Shown here: positions 7,261 through 15,170 of the stretch, in pieces
Layout: each line of letters begins with the position of its first letter
Numbering within the stretch: the first letter of the stretch is position 1
DNA from: CAJBIL01 sp044359525
Lineage (GTDB): Bacteria; Pseudomonadota; Gammaproteobacteria; Burkholderiales; Rhodocyclaceae
DNA: 30,064 bases
Assembly (NCBI GenBank): GCA_044359525.1
Contig: JBIKLY010000038.1
Span: 1 to 30,064 of the forward strand
Direction of reading: 5' to 3'
Notes under the pieces: model-generated
What the model saw: the letters and a program-made list of their open reading frames with translations, nothing else
Told to the model about the DNA's origin: nothing
The model's database searches: none
Made by a program: the position numbers and the translations under genes

Positions 7261-8043
7261 ATGATCCGCTCGCTCTGGATTGCCCGTACCGGTCTCGACG
7301 CACAGCAGACGCAGATGGACGTCATCGCCAATAACCTGGCCAACGTCAGTACCAACGGTTTCAAGCGTGCGCGTGCGGTTTTCGAGGATCTGCTGTATCA
7401 GACCATTCGCCAGCCCGGCGCCCAGTCCTCGCAGTCAACGCAGATTCCCTCCGGGCTGCAACTTGGCTCCGGCGCACGACCGGTGTCGACGGCCCGCATT
7501 CACACGCAGGGTGGAATTCAGCAAACCGGCAACGACCTGGATCTGGCGCTCAATGGCGCTGGTTTTTTCCAGGTGCTGTTGCCCGATGGAACCACGGCGT
7601 ACACGCGTGATGGTTCGTTTCAGAAAGACAATCAGGGGCAAGTCGTTACTTCCAACGGCTACCCGGTGCAGCCAAGCATCACCATTCCGGCCGATGCGCT
7701 GACCCTTACCGTCAGTATTGACGGGATCGTCTCGGTAACTCAGCCGGGGGTCGCTGCTGCCGTTCAGATTGGCACCATGCAGGTGGCGACTTTTGTGAAC
7801 GTTGGCGGTTTGCAGAGCGTGGGTGAAAACCTTTACCTGGAAACCGCATCGAGCGGTTCGCCGACGCCCAATACCCCAGGGCTGAGTGGGGCCGGCGTGA
7901 TCAATCAGCGTTATGTCGAAAATTCCAATGTCAATGTTGCCGAAGAGTTGGTGACGATGATTACGACGCAACGTGCCTACGAACTCAACTCCAAGGTCGT
8001 GTCGACATCCGACCAGATGCTGGCGCGCCTGACGCAGCTATAA
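7261..8043 (+). CDS. flgG: Flagellar distal rod protein FlgG
   Basis: 260 residues, exactly the family size. MIRSLWIARTGLDAQQTQMD and VIANNLANVSTNGFKRARAV are nearly invariant in FlgG, and the C-terminal NVAEELVTMITTQRAYELNS is likewise typical. It is exported and polymerises into the distal rod that crosses the P and L rings. It is followed after 10 bases by flgH and preceded by an AGGA site. Confidence 0.98.
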   Translation: MIRSLWIARTGLDAQQTQMDVIANNLANVSTNGFKRARAVFEDLLYQTIRQPGAQSSQSTQIPSGLQLGSGARPVSTARIHTQGGIQQTGNDLDLALNGAGFFQVLLPDGTTAYTRDGSFQKDNQGQVVTSNGYPVQPSITIPADALTLTVSIDGIVSVTQPGVAAAVQIGTMQVATFVNVGGLQSVGENLYLETASSGSPTPNTPGLSGAGVINQRYVENSNVNVAEELVTMITTQRAYELNSKVVSTSDQMLARLTQL

Positions 8044-8053
8044 GGGAGCGATC

Positions 8054-8716
8054 ATGAAAACTCCGGTGTTCCTGATTTTTGCGCTGTTGTTCGTCAGCGC
8101 CTGCAATACCGTGCCGCCGACCAATGTCCATCAGCCGATGACGGCGCGTCCTGCGCCGCGCAGCGAAAGTCTTGCCAGCAACGGCAGCATCTTTCAGCCC
8201 GGTACGTCGCGCACCTTGTTCGAGGATCGGCGCGCCCGCTACGTGGGCGATACGATGACGATCACCATTGCTGAAACCACTTCGGCGTCGACCAAATCGA
8301 ACACCAAGGTTACCCGTTCGAGCAGTATCAGCGCATCGGTCGACCCGATTGTCGGCCTGCCCGGAAAGAGCCTTTCGGGTATGTCGCTGGGGGCCGCCAG
8401 TGCGAACAGCCTCGACGGCAAAGGCGATGCGGCGGCCAACAATGTCTTCACCGGGACGATTACCGTGACCGTGATCGAGGTGCTGCCGAACGGGAATCTC
8501 CTCGTTTCGGGCGAGAAGCAGGTGGCGATTGCCCAGGGTACGGAGTACATCCGTCTCTCCGGCGTCGTCAATCCGTATTTCATCAATGCCGCCAATACCA
8601 TCAGCTCTGCACAGATCGCCGACGCCCGTATCGAATACAAGGAAAGCGGCACGATCAGCGAGGCCCAGGTCATGGGTTGGCTGGCGCGCTTCTTCATGAG
8701 TGTTTTGCCGTTCTGA
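8054..8716 (+). CDS. flgH: Flagellar L-ring lipoprotein FlgH
   Basis: 220 residues with a lipoprotein signal: hydrophobic stretch FLIFALLFVSAC with the lipobox cysteine at residue 17. The mature protein has the FlgH blocks LFEDRRARYVGDTMTITIAE, GTITVTVIEVLPNGNLLVSG and the C-terminal ISEAQVMGWLARFFMSVLPF. FlgH forms the L ring in the outer membrane around the rod, which confirms a Gram-negative envelope. It lies 10 bases after flgG and 20 bases before the chosen flgI start. Confidence 0.97.
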   Translation: MKTPVFLIFALLFVSACNTVPPTNVHQPMTARPAPRSESLASNGSIFQPGTSRTLFEDRRARYVGDTMTITIAETTSASTKSNTKVTRSSSISASVDPIVGLPGKSLSGMSLGAASANSLDGKGDAAANNVFTGTITVTVIEVLPNGNLLVSGEKQVAIAQGTEYIRLSGVVNPYFINAANTISSAQIADARIEYKESGTISEAQVMGWLARFFMSVLPF

Positions 8717-8736
8717 GAAAGGAACAGGTTCCGATC

Positions 8737-9861
8737 ATGGTCAGCCAAACCGGCAAATATATCTATCGCGTGGCAATTCTTGCCTGCCTCGCCTTGCCGC
8801 TGGCCAGCGCTCCGGCGTGGGCAGACCGGATCAAGGATCTGGCGTCGGTACAAGGCATCCGCAATAACCAGCTGGTCGGTTACGGCCTGGTTGTGGGTCT
8901 CGACGGTACCGGCGACCAGACAACGCAGACACCATTCACCACGCAAAGCATCATCAATATGCTGGCGCAACTCGGCACGACCTTGCCGACCACCCAGTCA
9001 TTGCAATTGAAGAACGTTGCCGCAGTCATGGTGACGGCCAATCTGCCGCCTTTTGCGAGAACCGGGCAGCAGATCGACGTGACCGTTTCGTCGATGGGGA
9101 ACGCCAAAAGTCTGCGCGGCGGCACGCTGTTGATGACGCCGCTGAAAGGCGCTGACGGGCAGTCTTACGCCATGGCGCAGGGCAATATCCTGGTTGGAGG
9201 AGCCGGTGCGTCAGCCGCCGGCAGCAAGGTTACCGTCAATCACCTGTTGGCCGGTCGCATCGCCGGCGGCGCGAACGTTGAGCGTGAGGTGCGGACAGAG
9301 CTTGGGCAAGGGGCTTTCATCCATTACCAGATGAGCAACGCCGATTTTGGTACGACGCATCGTGTCGTCGAGGTCATCAATCGCGAGATGGGTGCGGGTA
9401 CGGCTCAGGCCGTAGATTCACGGCAAATCCGGGTCAGGGCGCCGGAGGATGCCGATAGCCGGGTTACTTTCATGGGCCGTATCGAGAATCTGGAAGTGCG
9501 CCCGATGCAGACGATGGCCAAGGTGATCGTCAACCCGCGTACAGGCTCGGTTGTGATGAACCAGACGGTGACCATTGATGCCTGCGCGGTGGCGCATGGC
9601 AACCTTTCGGTGGTGATCAACAGCGAGCAGCAGGTCAGTCAGCCCGGCGCGCTGTCCGGCGGGCAGACGACAACCACCAATCAGGCCGACATCCAGCTCA
9701 AGCAGGAAGGTAGCGCGCTGATGCACGTCAAGGCCAGCGTCAATCTTTCCGACGTGGTGAAGGCGCTGAATGCGCTGGGCGCCAATCCGCAGGACCTGCT
9801 GGCCATCCTGCAGGCGATGAAAGCAGCCGGCGCGCTGCGCGCCGATCTGGAGATTATCTGA
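8737..9861 (+). CDS. flgI: Flagellar P-ring protein FlgI
   Basis: 374 residues from the ATG at 8737. This start is preferred to an in-frame one at 8677 because the latter runs back into flgH, and 8737 is followed by a proper signal peptide (VAILACLALPLASAPAWA, cleavage before DRIKDLA near residue 30). The mature N terminus DRIKDLASVQGIRNNQLVGY and GLVVGLDGTGDQT are almost invariant in FlgI. The C-terminal block SLSDVVKALN-type helix with NPQDLLAILQAMKAAGALRA is also typical. It polymerises in the periplasm, with help from FlgA, into the P ring embedded in peptidoglycan. An AAAGGA site lies about 12 bases upstream. Confidence 0.97.
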   Translation: MVSQTGKYIYRVAILACLALPLASAPAWADRIKDLASVQGIRNNQLVGYGLVVGLDGTGDQTTQTPFTTQSIINMLAQLGTTLPTTQSLQLKNVAAVMVTANLPPFARTGQQIDVTVSSMGNAKSLRGGTLLMTPLKGADGQSYAMAQGNILVGGAGASAAGSKVTVNHLLAGRIAGGANVEREVRTELGQGAFIHYQMSNADFGTTHRVVEVINREMGAGTAQAVDSRQIRVRAPEDADSRVTFMGRIENLEVRPMQTMAKVIVNPRTGSVVMNQTVTIDACAVAHGNLSVVINSEQQVSQPGALSGGQTTTTNQADIQLKQEGSALMHVKASVNLSDVVKALNALGANPQDLLAILQAMKAAGALRADLEII

Positions 9862-9873
9862 CCGGCAAAACTC

Positions 9874-9889
9874 TGGCGCGATATTTGCT
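9874..9889 (+). promoter_or_regulatory. Sigma-54-like promoter directly in front of flgJ
   Basis: TGGCGCGATATTTGCT gives TGGCGC, five bases, TTGC; GG at 9875-9876 and GC at 9887-9888 are 10 bases apart. The same TGGCGC variant is used in front of fliE. The expected start is about 9899-9902, on top of the flgJ ATG at 9901, so the transcript would carry almost no leader. It could be a chance match in a 39-base gap, but it agrees with the consensus at nearly all fixed positions. Confidence 0.6.
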
Positions 9890-9900
9890 GCGGTTGCATC

Positions 9901-10866
9901 ATGAAAGCCGACGACCTCAATTCACAGCATTTTGTTCTCGACCTGAAAGCGGCAGGAGATCTGCGCGCCAGGCTCAAGAAAGATCCACAAGCTGGCTTGA
10001 AGCAAGCGGCGCAGCAATTCGAAGGCATGCTGCTGCAGATGATGCTCAAGAGCATGCGCGACGCCACGCCGCAGGACGGTCTGCTGGAGAGCGATCAAAG
10101 CCGCTTCTATACCTCGATCATGGACCAGCAGCTGGCGCAGAACCTCTCCTCGCAGGGCAAGATGGGTTTTGCCAAACTGATCGAGCAGCAACTTGGCCGC
10201 AATATGGCGGCCACTCAGCCAGCTGATCCCGCCTCTGCGCTTGAAGCCTTGCAGCAGTCGCTGCTGGCGCCGCATGCGGCAAGTTCTGCCGGTGCGGCAA
10301 TCGGTGCGGGTGCCGGGCGCGCTGGTGCCGAACGTATTCGCAGCGCCCCCGTGACTGCCGCGCCTGATGTCACCGCGCCCGCACCGGGCGGTTCCGGCAG
10401 CGGTCGTGATTTTGTCAATCGGGTCTGGCCACACGCCGTCGAAGCGGGTAATGCAACTGGCGTACCGGCCCACTTCCTCGTTGCGCACTCGGCATTGGAG
10501 AGTGGCTGGGGCAAGAGCGAAATCCGCAAGGCCGATGGGGCGCCCAGCTACAACCTCTTCGGGGTCAAGGCCGGGCGGAGCTGGCAGGGGCCGACTGTCG
10601 AGGTGCAAACGACCGAATACATCAATGGCGTCGCACAGTCCGTGCAGGAAAAATTTCGTGTTTATGGTTCTTACGCCGAGTCCTTTCGTGACTATGCCAA
10701 TCTGATGCGCAATAACCCCCGCTTTTCGGCGGTGCTCGGCCAGCAGGATGGCACGCAGTTTGCAAAGACCCTACAGCAGTCAGGCTACGCCACTGACCCG
10801 ATGTACGCCGACAAGCTTGGCCGCATCATCAACGGCAGTACCTTGCGGCAGGCCCTGGCCGGCTAG
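9901..10866 (+). CDS. flgJ: Flagellar rod-cap protein / peptidoglycan hydrolase FlgJ (bifunctional)
   Basis: 321 residues, the bifunctional length. The N-terminal rod-binding domain (about 30-90) has AAQQFEGMLLQMMLKSMRDA and SRFYTSIMDQQLAQNLSSQG. An Ala/Pro-rich linker (about 105-165) leads to a glucosaminidase-type domain (about 168-315) with AHFLVAHSALESGWGKSEIR, where Glu200 is the expected catalytic acid, then YNLFGVKAG, EYINGVAQSVQEKFRVYGSY and a final YADKLGRIINGSTLRQAL. It caps the rod and opens the peptidoglycan for it. No Shine-Dalgarno sequence is visible before the ATG and there is no in-frame start upstream; the sigma-54-like promoter there would give a leaderless message. Its stop codon lies inside the outer arm of inverted-repeat element B. 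Confidence 0.96.
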   Translation: MKADDLNSQHFVLDLKAAGDLRARLKKDPQAGLKQAAQQFEGMLLQMMLKSMRDATPQDGLLESDQSRFYTSIMDQQLAQNLSSQGKMGFAKLIEQQLGRNMAATQPADPASALEALQQSLLAPHAASSAGAAIGAGAGRAGAERIRSAPVTAAPDVTAPAPGGSGSGRDFVNRVWPHAVEAGNATGVPAHFLVAHSALESGWGKSEIRKADGAPSYNLFGVKAGRSWQGPTVEVQTTEYINGVAQSVQEKFRVYGSYAESFRDYANLMRNNPRFSAVLGQQDGTQFAKTLQQSGYATDPMYADKLGRIINGSTLRQALAG

Positions 10867-11018
10867 TAGTTAGTCAACAACAAAATGCGAACCACCAAGA
10901 CACCAAGTTCACCAAGGAACACCACGTTAATGCATTGTTTTCTTGGTGAAACTTTGTGCTCTTGGTGTCTTGGTGGTGATGTTTTTTTCGTTTCTTTTTG
11001 ACGTGACTGACTACTAGC
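10862..11018. repeat. Long nested inverted-repeat element B with CACCAAG heptamer units
   Basis: Outer arms 10862-10876 and 11004-11018 match in 14 of 15 bases (GCTAGTAGTTAGTCA and its mirror) and include the flgJ TAG. Inner arms 10891-10907 and 10961-10977 are a perfect 17-bp pair, extended by TTCACCAAG (10908-10916) with CTTGGTGAA (10942-10950). CACCAAG units begin at 10893, 10901 and 10910, with a decayed one at 10920. The right arm carries one extra unit (about 10951-10960), so the arms differ by a unit insertion or loss. A T-rich run lies at 10981-11000. It fills most of the flgJ-flgK gap and may end or attenuate flgJ transcription before the flgK promoter. Function is unproven. Confidence 0.8.
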
Positions 11019-11027
11019 AGATAAGCC

Positions 11028-11054
11028 TCAATTTTTCGGCAGATTTGCCGTTAG
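11028..11054 (+). promoter_or_regulatory. Sigma-28 (FliA)-like promoter of flgK-flgL
   Basis: TCAATTTT (11028-11035), an 11-base spacer and GCCGTTAG (11047-11054) match the sigma-28 consensus TAAAGTTT / GCCGATAA at six of eight positions each with the exact spacing. The expected start is near 11061 and the flgK ATG is at 11079 with an AGGAG site between. Late, FliA-dependent expression of flgKL is established in other flagellar systems. Confidence 0.65.
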
Positions 11055-11078
11055 CTTCATGGAACAGGAGTCCTCTCC

Positions 11079-13301
11079 ATGGGATCAGGAATTATCAATA
11101 CGGGTATCACGGGTCTGAATGCCGCGCAGCTTGGCATGCAGACGACCGGGCACAACATTACCAACGCCAATACGGCGGGGTTCAATCGTCAGCGCACGGT
11201 GCAGGCGAGCAATATCGCGATGTTGACCGGCGCTGGCTTTATCGGCCAAGGCGTCCATGTGTCGACCATTGAACGAATGTACGACACTTTCCTGTCGTCG
11301 CAGGTCAATCGCGCGCAGACCACCAGCAGCGAGCTGGATGCCTATTACACCCAGATCAAACAGATCGACAACATGCTGGCCGACCCGAATTCCGGTCTGT
11401 CGCCCGCTTTGCAGGAGTTCTTCCGTGGTGTTCAGCAGGTGTCGGCGAATCCGTCGCAGCTGCCCGCACGGCAGGCGATGATTTCTTCAGCTCAGGCGCT
11501 GGTCGCCCGTTTTCAGGGCCTCGAAGACCGGATCAGCCAGATGTATGACGGCATCAATTCGCAGATAACGACCGCAGTTGCGTCGATCAATTCCTATTCC
11601 ACACAGATAGCCGATCTCAACCAAAGCATTCTCCTTGCCGGGTCTTCAATCAGCCAGCCGCCCAATGATCTGCTGGATCAGCGGGATCAACTGGTTCTCG
11701 AACTGAATAAACTGATTCGAGTGACGACGACGACCAATACGGATGGCACCTTCAACGTCTATATCGGCAACGGTCAGCAACTGGTCACCGGGGCACAGGT
11801 GACGACCATGACGTCACTGCCCTCGGTCGCCGATCCATCGCGCTTTGCCGTGGGGCTGGCAACCGCCGGCGGCACGCAGGAGTTGCCCGAGTCCCTGATT
11901 ACAGGCGGCAGTCTTGGCGGTTTGCTGAGTTTCAGAAGTGGCTCACTGGATCGCGTGGCCAATGATCTTGGCCGTAATGCAGCCTCGCTGGCCTTGACCT
12001 TCAATGCACAGCATGCGCTTGGGCAGGATTTGCTTGGCCAGTCGATTGGCGGTGCGGGTTTTGCAGCCAGCTTTTTTACGGTTTCGCAGCCGACGGTTAT
12101 TGCCAACGGCAATAACAGCCTCGTAACGCCGGCAACAATTTCGGCCTCGCTGGTCACCCCGCCACCGATCGACGGGGTCTATACCTTGGCCAATGTTGCC
12201 GGGACGTATTCATTAACCCGGCAATCGGACGGAACAGTGTGGTCGGGGGCTTCATTGGCAGCCTTGCAGACCACCGTGCAGGCTGCGCTTCCGGCAAGTG
12301 AGGTGCTGGTGTTGAGCGGTGCCACTGTCGCTGCCGGCGCTTCTACCCAGGTTTTGAGCTCGGCCGCGAACGGCGCGAATTTCTACACCAAGCTGACCAA
12401 CTCCGATTATCGCCTTAGTTATGACGGCACGAATTACACCATGACGCGGCTGTCGGACAACACGCAGTGGGCTAACGCTTCGTTGACTACCTTGTCTTCG
12501 ACGATCGCCGGGAGTGAGGGCTTCACCCTTTCGCTGGCCTCAGGCACGTTCGCCAGCGGTGACTCTTTCATTATCCAGCCGACCCGTGCGGCCGCGAGAA
12601 ATGTCGCAGTCAATGCCACGGTCGCGGCCGATGCCCGCCTGATTGCAGCGGCGATGCCGGTCAGAACCTCCGCCGGCAGCGCGAATACCGGCAGCGGGAA
12701 AATATCGGCGGCGAATTCCCAGGCCGGATTTGGCACACCTGCAATTGCGGCGGCTGGCGTTACCTTTACCTATGCCAGCGCCGGCAATACGCTCACCGTG
12801 GCAGGTCTTCCTGCCGGGGCAAATATCTCGGTCACGGTGGGCAGCACCTCGACCGTCTATCCGGGGCCGACAATTCCTTATACCTCGGGCGCAAAAATCA
12901 GTTTCGCCGGGGTCAGTCTCGATATTTCCGGCAACCTGAATAATGCCGACGTCTTCACGCTGGCGGGCAATCCTTCCGGGGTTACGGATGGCCGGAATGC
13001 GCTGACGCTGGGCGCATTGCAGACGCAGAATACGATGTCCGGAAAAACGGCGAGCTATCAGTCAGCCTATGCCCAGCTGGTCAGTGACAGTGGCAACAAA
13101 TCCCGCGAAATCGAGGTAAAGAGCCAGGCGCAGAGTGCTTTGCTGAAGCAGTCCAGCGATGCGCGCGATGCACTTTCAGGCGTCAATCTTGACGAAGAGG
13201 CGGCGAATCTGTTGCGCTACCAGCAGGCCTACCAGGCGTCAGCCAAATTAATTGATATGGGCAGCAAGCTGTTTGACGTCTTGCTGGCGATTCGCTCCTA
13301 A
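11079..13301 (+). CDS. flgK: Flagellar hook-filament junction protein FlgK (HAP1), enlarged
   Basis: 740 residues, larger than enterobacterial FlgK (about 547). The N-terminal D0/D1 part is standard: GSGIINTGITGLNAAQLGMQ, then NITNANTAGFNRQRTVQASN. The C terminus is also standard: SGVNLDEEAANLLRYQQAYQ followed by ASAKLIDMGSKLFDVLLAIR. The extra length is in the middle (about 340-620), which faces the outside and is Ser/Thr/Ala/Gly-rich; it contains two related copies of a short domain (about 365-425 and 441-500) sharing the pattern TR-SD-T-W--ASL. FlgK joins hook to filament, is exported with the help of FlgN, and is followed 10 bases later by flgL. A good AGGAG site precedes the ATG. Confidence 0.95.
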   Translation: MGSGIINTGITGLNAAQLGMQTTGHNITNANTAGFNRQRTVQASNIAMLTGAGFIGQGVHVSTIERMYDTFLSSQVNRAQTTSSELDAYYTQIKQIDNMLADPNSGLSPALQEFFRGVQQVSANPSQLPARQAMISSAQALVARFQGLEDRISQMYDGINSQITTAVASINSYSTQIADLNQSILLAGSSISQPPNDLLDQRDQLVLELNKLIRVTTTTNTDGTFNVYIGNGQQLVTGAQVTTMTSLPSVADPSRFAVGLATAGGTQELPESLITGGSLGGLLSFRSGSLDRVANDLGRNAASLALTFNAQHALGQDLLGQSIGGAGFAASFFTVSQPTVIANGNNSLVTPATISASLVTPPPIDGVYTLANVAGTYSLTRQSDGTVWSGASLAALQTTVQAALPASEVLVLSGATVAAGASTQVLSSAANGANFYTKLTNSDYRLSYDGTNYTMTRLSDNTQWANASLTTLSSTIAGSEGFTLSLASGTFASGDSFIIQPTRAAARNVAVNATVAADARLIAAAMPVRTSAGSANTGSGKISAANSQAGFGTPAIAAAGVTFTYASAGNTLTVAGLPAGANISVTVGSTSTVYPGPTIPYTSGAKISFAGVSLDISGNLNNADVFTLAGNPSGVTDGRNALTLGALQTQNTMSGKTASYQSAYAQLVSDSGNKSREIEVKSQAQSALLKQSSDARDALSGVNLDEEAANLLRYQQAYQASAKLIDMGSKLFDVLLAIRS

Positions 13302-13311
13302 GGAGAACCTT

Positions 13312-14613
13312 ATGCGCATTAGTACAAGTCAGATTTACGAGTCTGGCACGGTCAATATTCAGCGCAACCAGAGTGCGCTCTACAAGTTGCAGAACCAGCT
13401 GTCGACCGGGCGTCGTGTGCTTACTCCTGAAGACGATCCGGTTGCCGCGGCGCAAGCCTTGCTGGTCACCCAGTCGCGGGAAGTTACTGCACAACATATG
13501 GAGAATCAGGGCAATGCAGACAGTCAATTGGGGCTGGTTGACAGTCAGCTGAGTTCCCTCGGCGATCTGCTGCAGCATGTCAGGGAAAAGGTGATTCAGG
13601 CCGGGAACACCGCTACCTTGAGTAACACCGATCGCCAGGCGATTGCAACCGAGCTCGAAGCGCGTTTGAGCGAAATGCTGGGTATCGCCAATACACAGAA
13701 TGGTACTGGCGAATTCCTGTTTTCCGGTTATCAGGGAGGAACACGCCCTTTTGCCATTGACGCCTCGGTAGCTGCGCTGCCGCCGGCAAGCACTTCGCCC
13801 GTCGGCTATTTTGGTGATGATGGCGAGCGTTTGTTGCAGGTGTCGTCATCCCGGCAGATGGCGGTTAATGTTGCCGGCAGTGAAGTGTTCATGCAGGCAA
13901 AAAACGGCAATGGAACTTTTGCCGTGGCCACCGGCGGAAATCTGGGTGGCGGTAACAACCAGGGGACAGCGATTTCCGATGCCGGCTCGGTACTCGACCC
14001 GCAAAAATGGGCGCTTGCCGTGAATAACCCGCTCGCCGGCCAGCCGCTTGAAATTCGCTTTTCGGTCGTCGCCGGGGTCACGACTTATGGCGTTTATGAT
14101 CCCGTTTCTGCCGTGACGACCGGTCCGCTGGCCTTCACGCCGGGGCAGGCGATTCCGCTTTTGACCTCAGCCGGGGTTGATTTTGGCTCGCAGCTTGTCG
14201 TGCAGGGAGCGCCGGCCAATGATGATACGTTCTCAGTTACGCCAAGCTCCAACCAGAGTCTCTTTCAGACGATGCAGAACCTGATTGGAATTTTGCGTTC
14301 ACCGGTTGGTTCGGCAACTTATTCGACGACCGAATATACCAACGCGCTGGGTGGGCAGTTGACGAATCTCGACCAGGCATTCGGCAACATCAGTCGGGTT
14401 CAGGCAAGCGTGGGTACCCGGATGCGCGAACTGGATTCGCTCGGCGATACATCCAGCGATCTCAATGTTCAGCATCAGCAGACGCTGTCCAAGCTCCAGG
14501 ATCTGGATTATGCCAAAGCAATATCTGAATTTACGCAGCAACAGGTGCAGCTCGAAGCTGCCCAGAAGTCGTTTGTTCAGGTCAGTGGTCTGAGTCTGTT
14601 CAACTATTTATGA
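13312..14613 (+). CDS. flgL: Flagellar hook-filament junction protein FlgL (HAP3)
   Basis: 433 residues from the ATG at 13312. This start is preferred over 13252, which would overlap flgK by 50 bases; AAGGAGA lies just upstream of 13312. The N-terminal flagellin-like helix is MRISTSQIYESGTVNIQRNQ, then LYKLQNQLSTGRRVLTPEDD, with DPVAAAQALLVTQ. The C-terminal helix LQDLDYAKAISEFTQQQVQL closes the protein. The central variable region (about 150-330) makes it longer than the 317-residue enterobacterial form. With FlgK it links hook to filament; FlgN is its chaperone. Its TGA overlaps the ATG of the downstream lipoprotein gene. Confidence 0.95.
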   Translation: MRISTSQIYESGTVNIQRNQSALYKLQNQLSTGRRVLTPEDDPVAAAQALLVTQSREVTAQHMENQGNADSQLGLVDSQLSSLGDLLQHVREKVIQAGNTATLSNTDRQAIATELEARLSEMLGIANTQNGTGEFLFSGYQGGTRPFAIDASVAALPPASTSPVGYFGDDGERLLQVSSSRQMAVNVAGSEVFMQAKNGNGTFAVATGGNLGGGNNQGTAISDAGSVLDPQKWALAVNNPLAGQPLEIRFSVVAGVTTYGVYDPVSAVTTGPLAFTPGQAIPLLTSAGVDFGSQLVVQGAPANDDTFSVTPSSNQSLFQTMQNLIGILRSPVGSATYSTTEYTNALGGQLTNLDQAFGNISRVQASVGTRMRELDSLGDTSSDLNVQHQQTLSKLQDLDYAKAISEFTQQQVQLEAAQKSFVQVSGLSLFNYL

Positions 14614-15149
14614 AAAAGCCTGCATACAAGTTCTTGGCGGTGCTTCTGATGGTATCGCTTGCTGCCTGCGGAACAACCAGCTCCGTGAATCCGATGACGG
14701 GTGATTTGCGTACGCAGCCATCGGTCGAGTTGACGCAAAACACCGAGGTGAGCGCTGAGACATTGGGCGGTGCAGCTGGCTTGTTTGTGTTCGGACATCC
14801 GGAAAAGGCTTTGGGCCTGACGGGTAAAGTATTCAACAATTCGACCGCTGCGTTGCTCCACATCATTTACGATCCGTTCGCCCCGAACTGGAGTATTGAG
14901 GAGCAGAGACTCAATACGGATACCTACTATCTGTCGTTGCGTGCGAAAAGTTTTCGTACCGGTGGCGACGGTGAGGCCATTCAGATTCTCAAGCGGCGCG
15001 CCCTGCAGCTGCAGCGAGTGAACGGCTTTGCCGGGTACCGCATTCTCAACTACTCGGAAGGCATAGAGTCGAGTACACCGTTCAGTCATCGTATTTCCGA
15101 AGGCACGATTCAACTGGTGCGCGCCGAAGCAGTCTCCCCCAAACCCTGA
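14610..15149 (+). CDS. Small lipoprotein of unknown function, coupled to flgL
   Basis: 179 residues. The start overlaps the flgL stop as ATGA, pointing to translational coupling. An N-terminal signal (FLAVLLMVSLAAC) has the lipobox cysteine at residue 20, followed by GTTSSVN, which favours the outer membrane. The mature part has no flagellar signature that I recognise. The segment YYLSLRAKSFRTGGDGEAIQ, then a helix ILKRRALQLQRVNGFAGYRI and a final short strand, faintly resembles envelope lipoproteins in which an accumulated-residue helix (RAxxL) is followed by a GY/F motif (for example the CC0125/CC1285 type), but this is a loose impression. Position after flgKL suggests a role in late assembly or a surface function; this is inference. 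Confidence 0.8.
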   Translation: MKKPAYKFLAVLLMVSLAACGTTSSVNPMTGDLRTQPSVELTQNTEVSAETLGGAAGLFVFGHPEKALGLTGKVFNNSTAALLHIIYDPFAPNWSIEEQRLNTDTYYLSLRAKSFRTGGDGEAIQILKRRALQLQRVNGFAGYRILNYSEGIESSTPFSHRISEGTIQLVRAEAVSPKP

Positions 15150-15161
15150 AAACGGGTTTTT
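15141..15161 (+). terminator. Probable intrinsic terminator of the flgKL-lipoprotein transcript
   Basis: AAACCC (15141-15146) pairs with GGGTTT (15154-15159) around a 7-base loop, and the T-run continues to 15161. The stem is short (6 bp) and begins inside the last codons of the lipoprotein gene. It lies in the 21-base gap between this gene and the convergent fliR, where two long transcripts meet. Confidence 0.5.
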
Positions 15162-15170
15162 ACGCCGCGC

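Noticed and set aside
10891..10977. A CRISPR-like array from the CACCAAG repeats
   Set aside because: Units are 7 bases with 1-3 base spacers and mirrored arms; no spacers of 25-40 bases and no cas genes.
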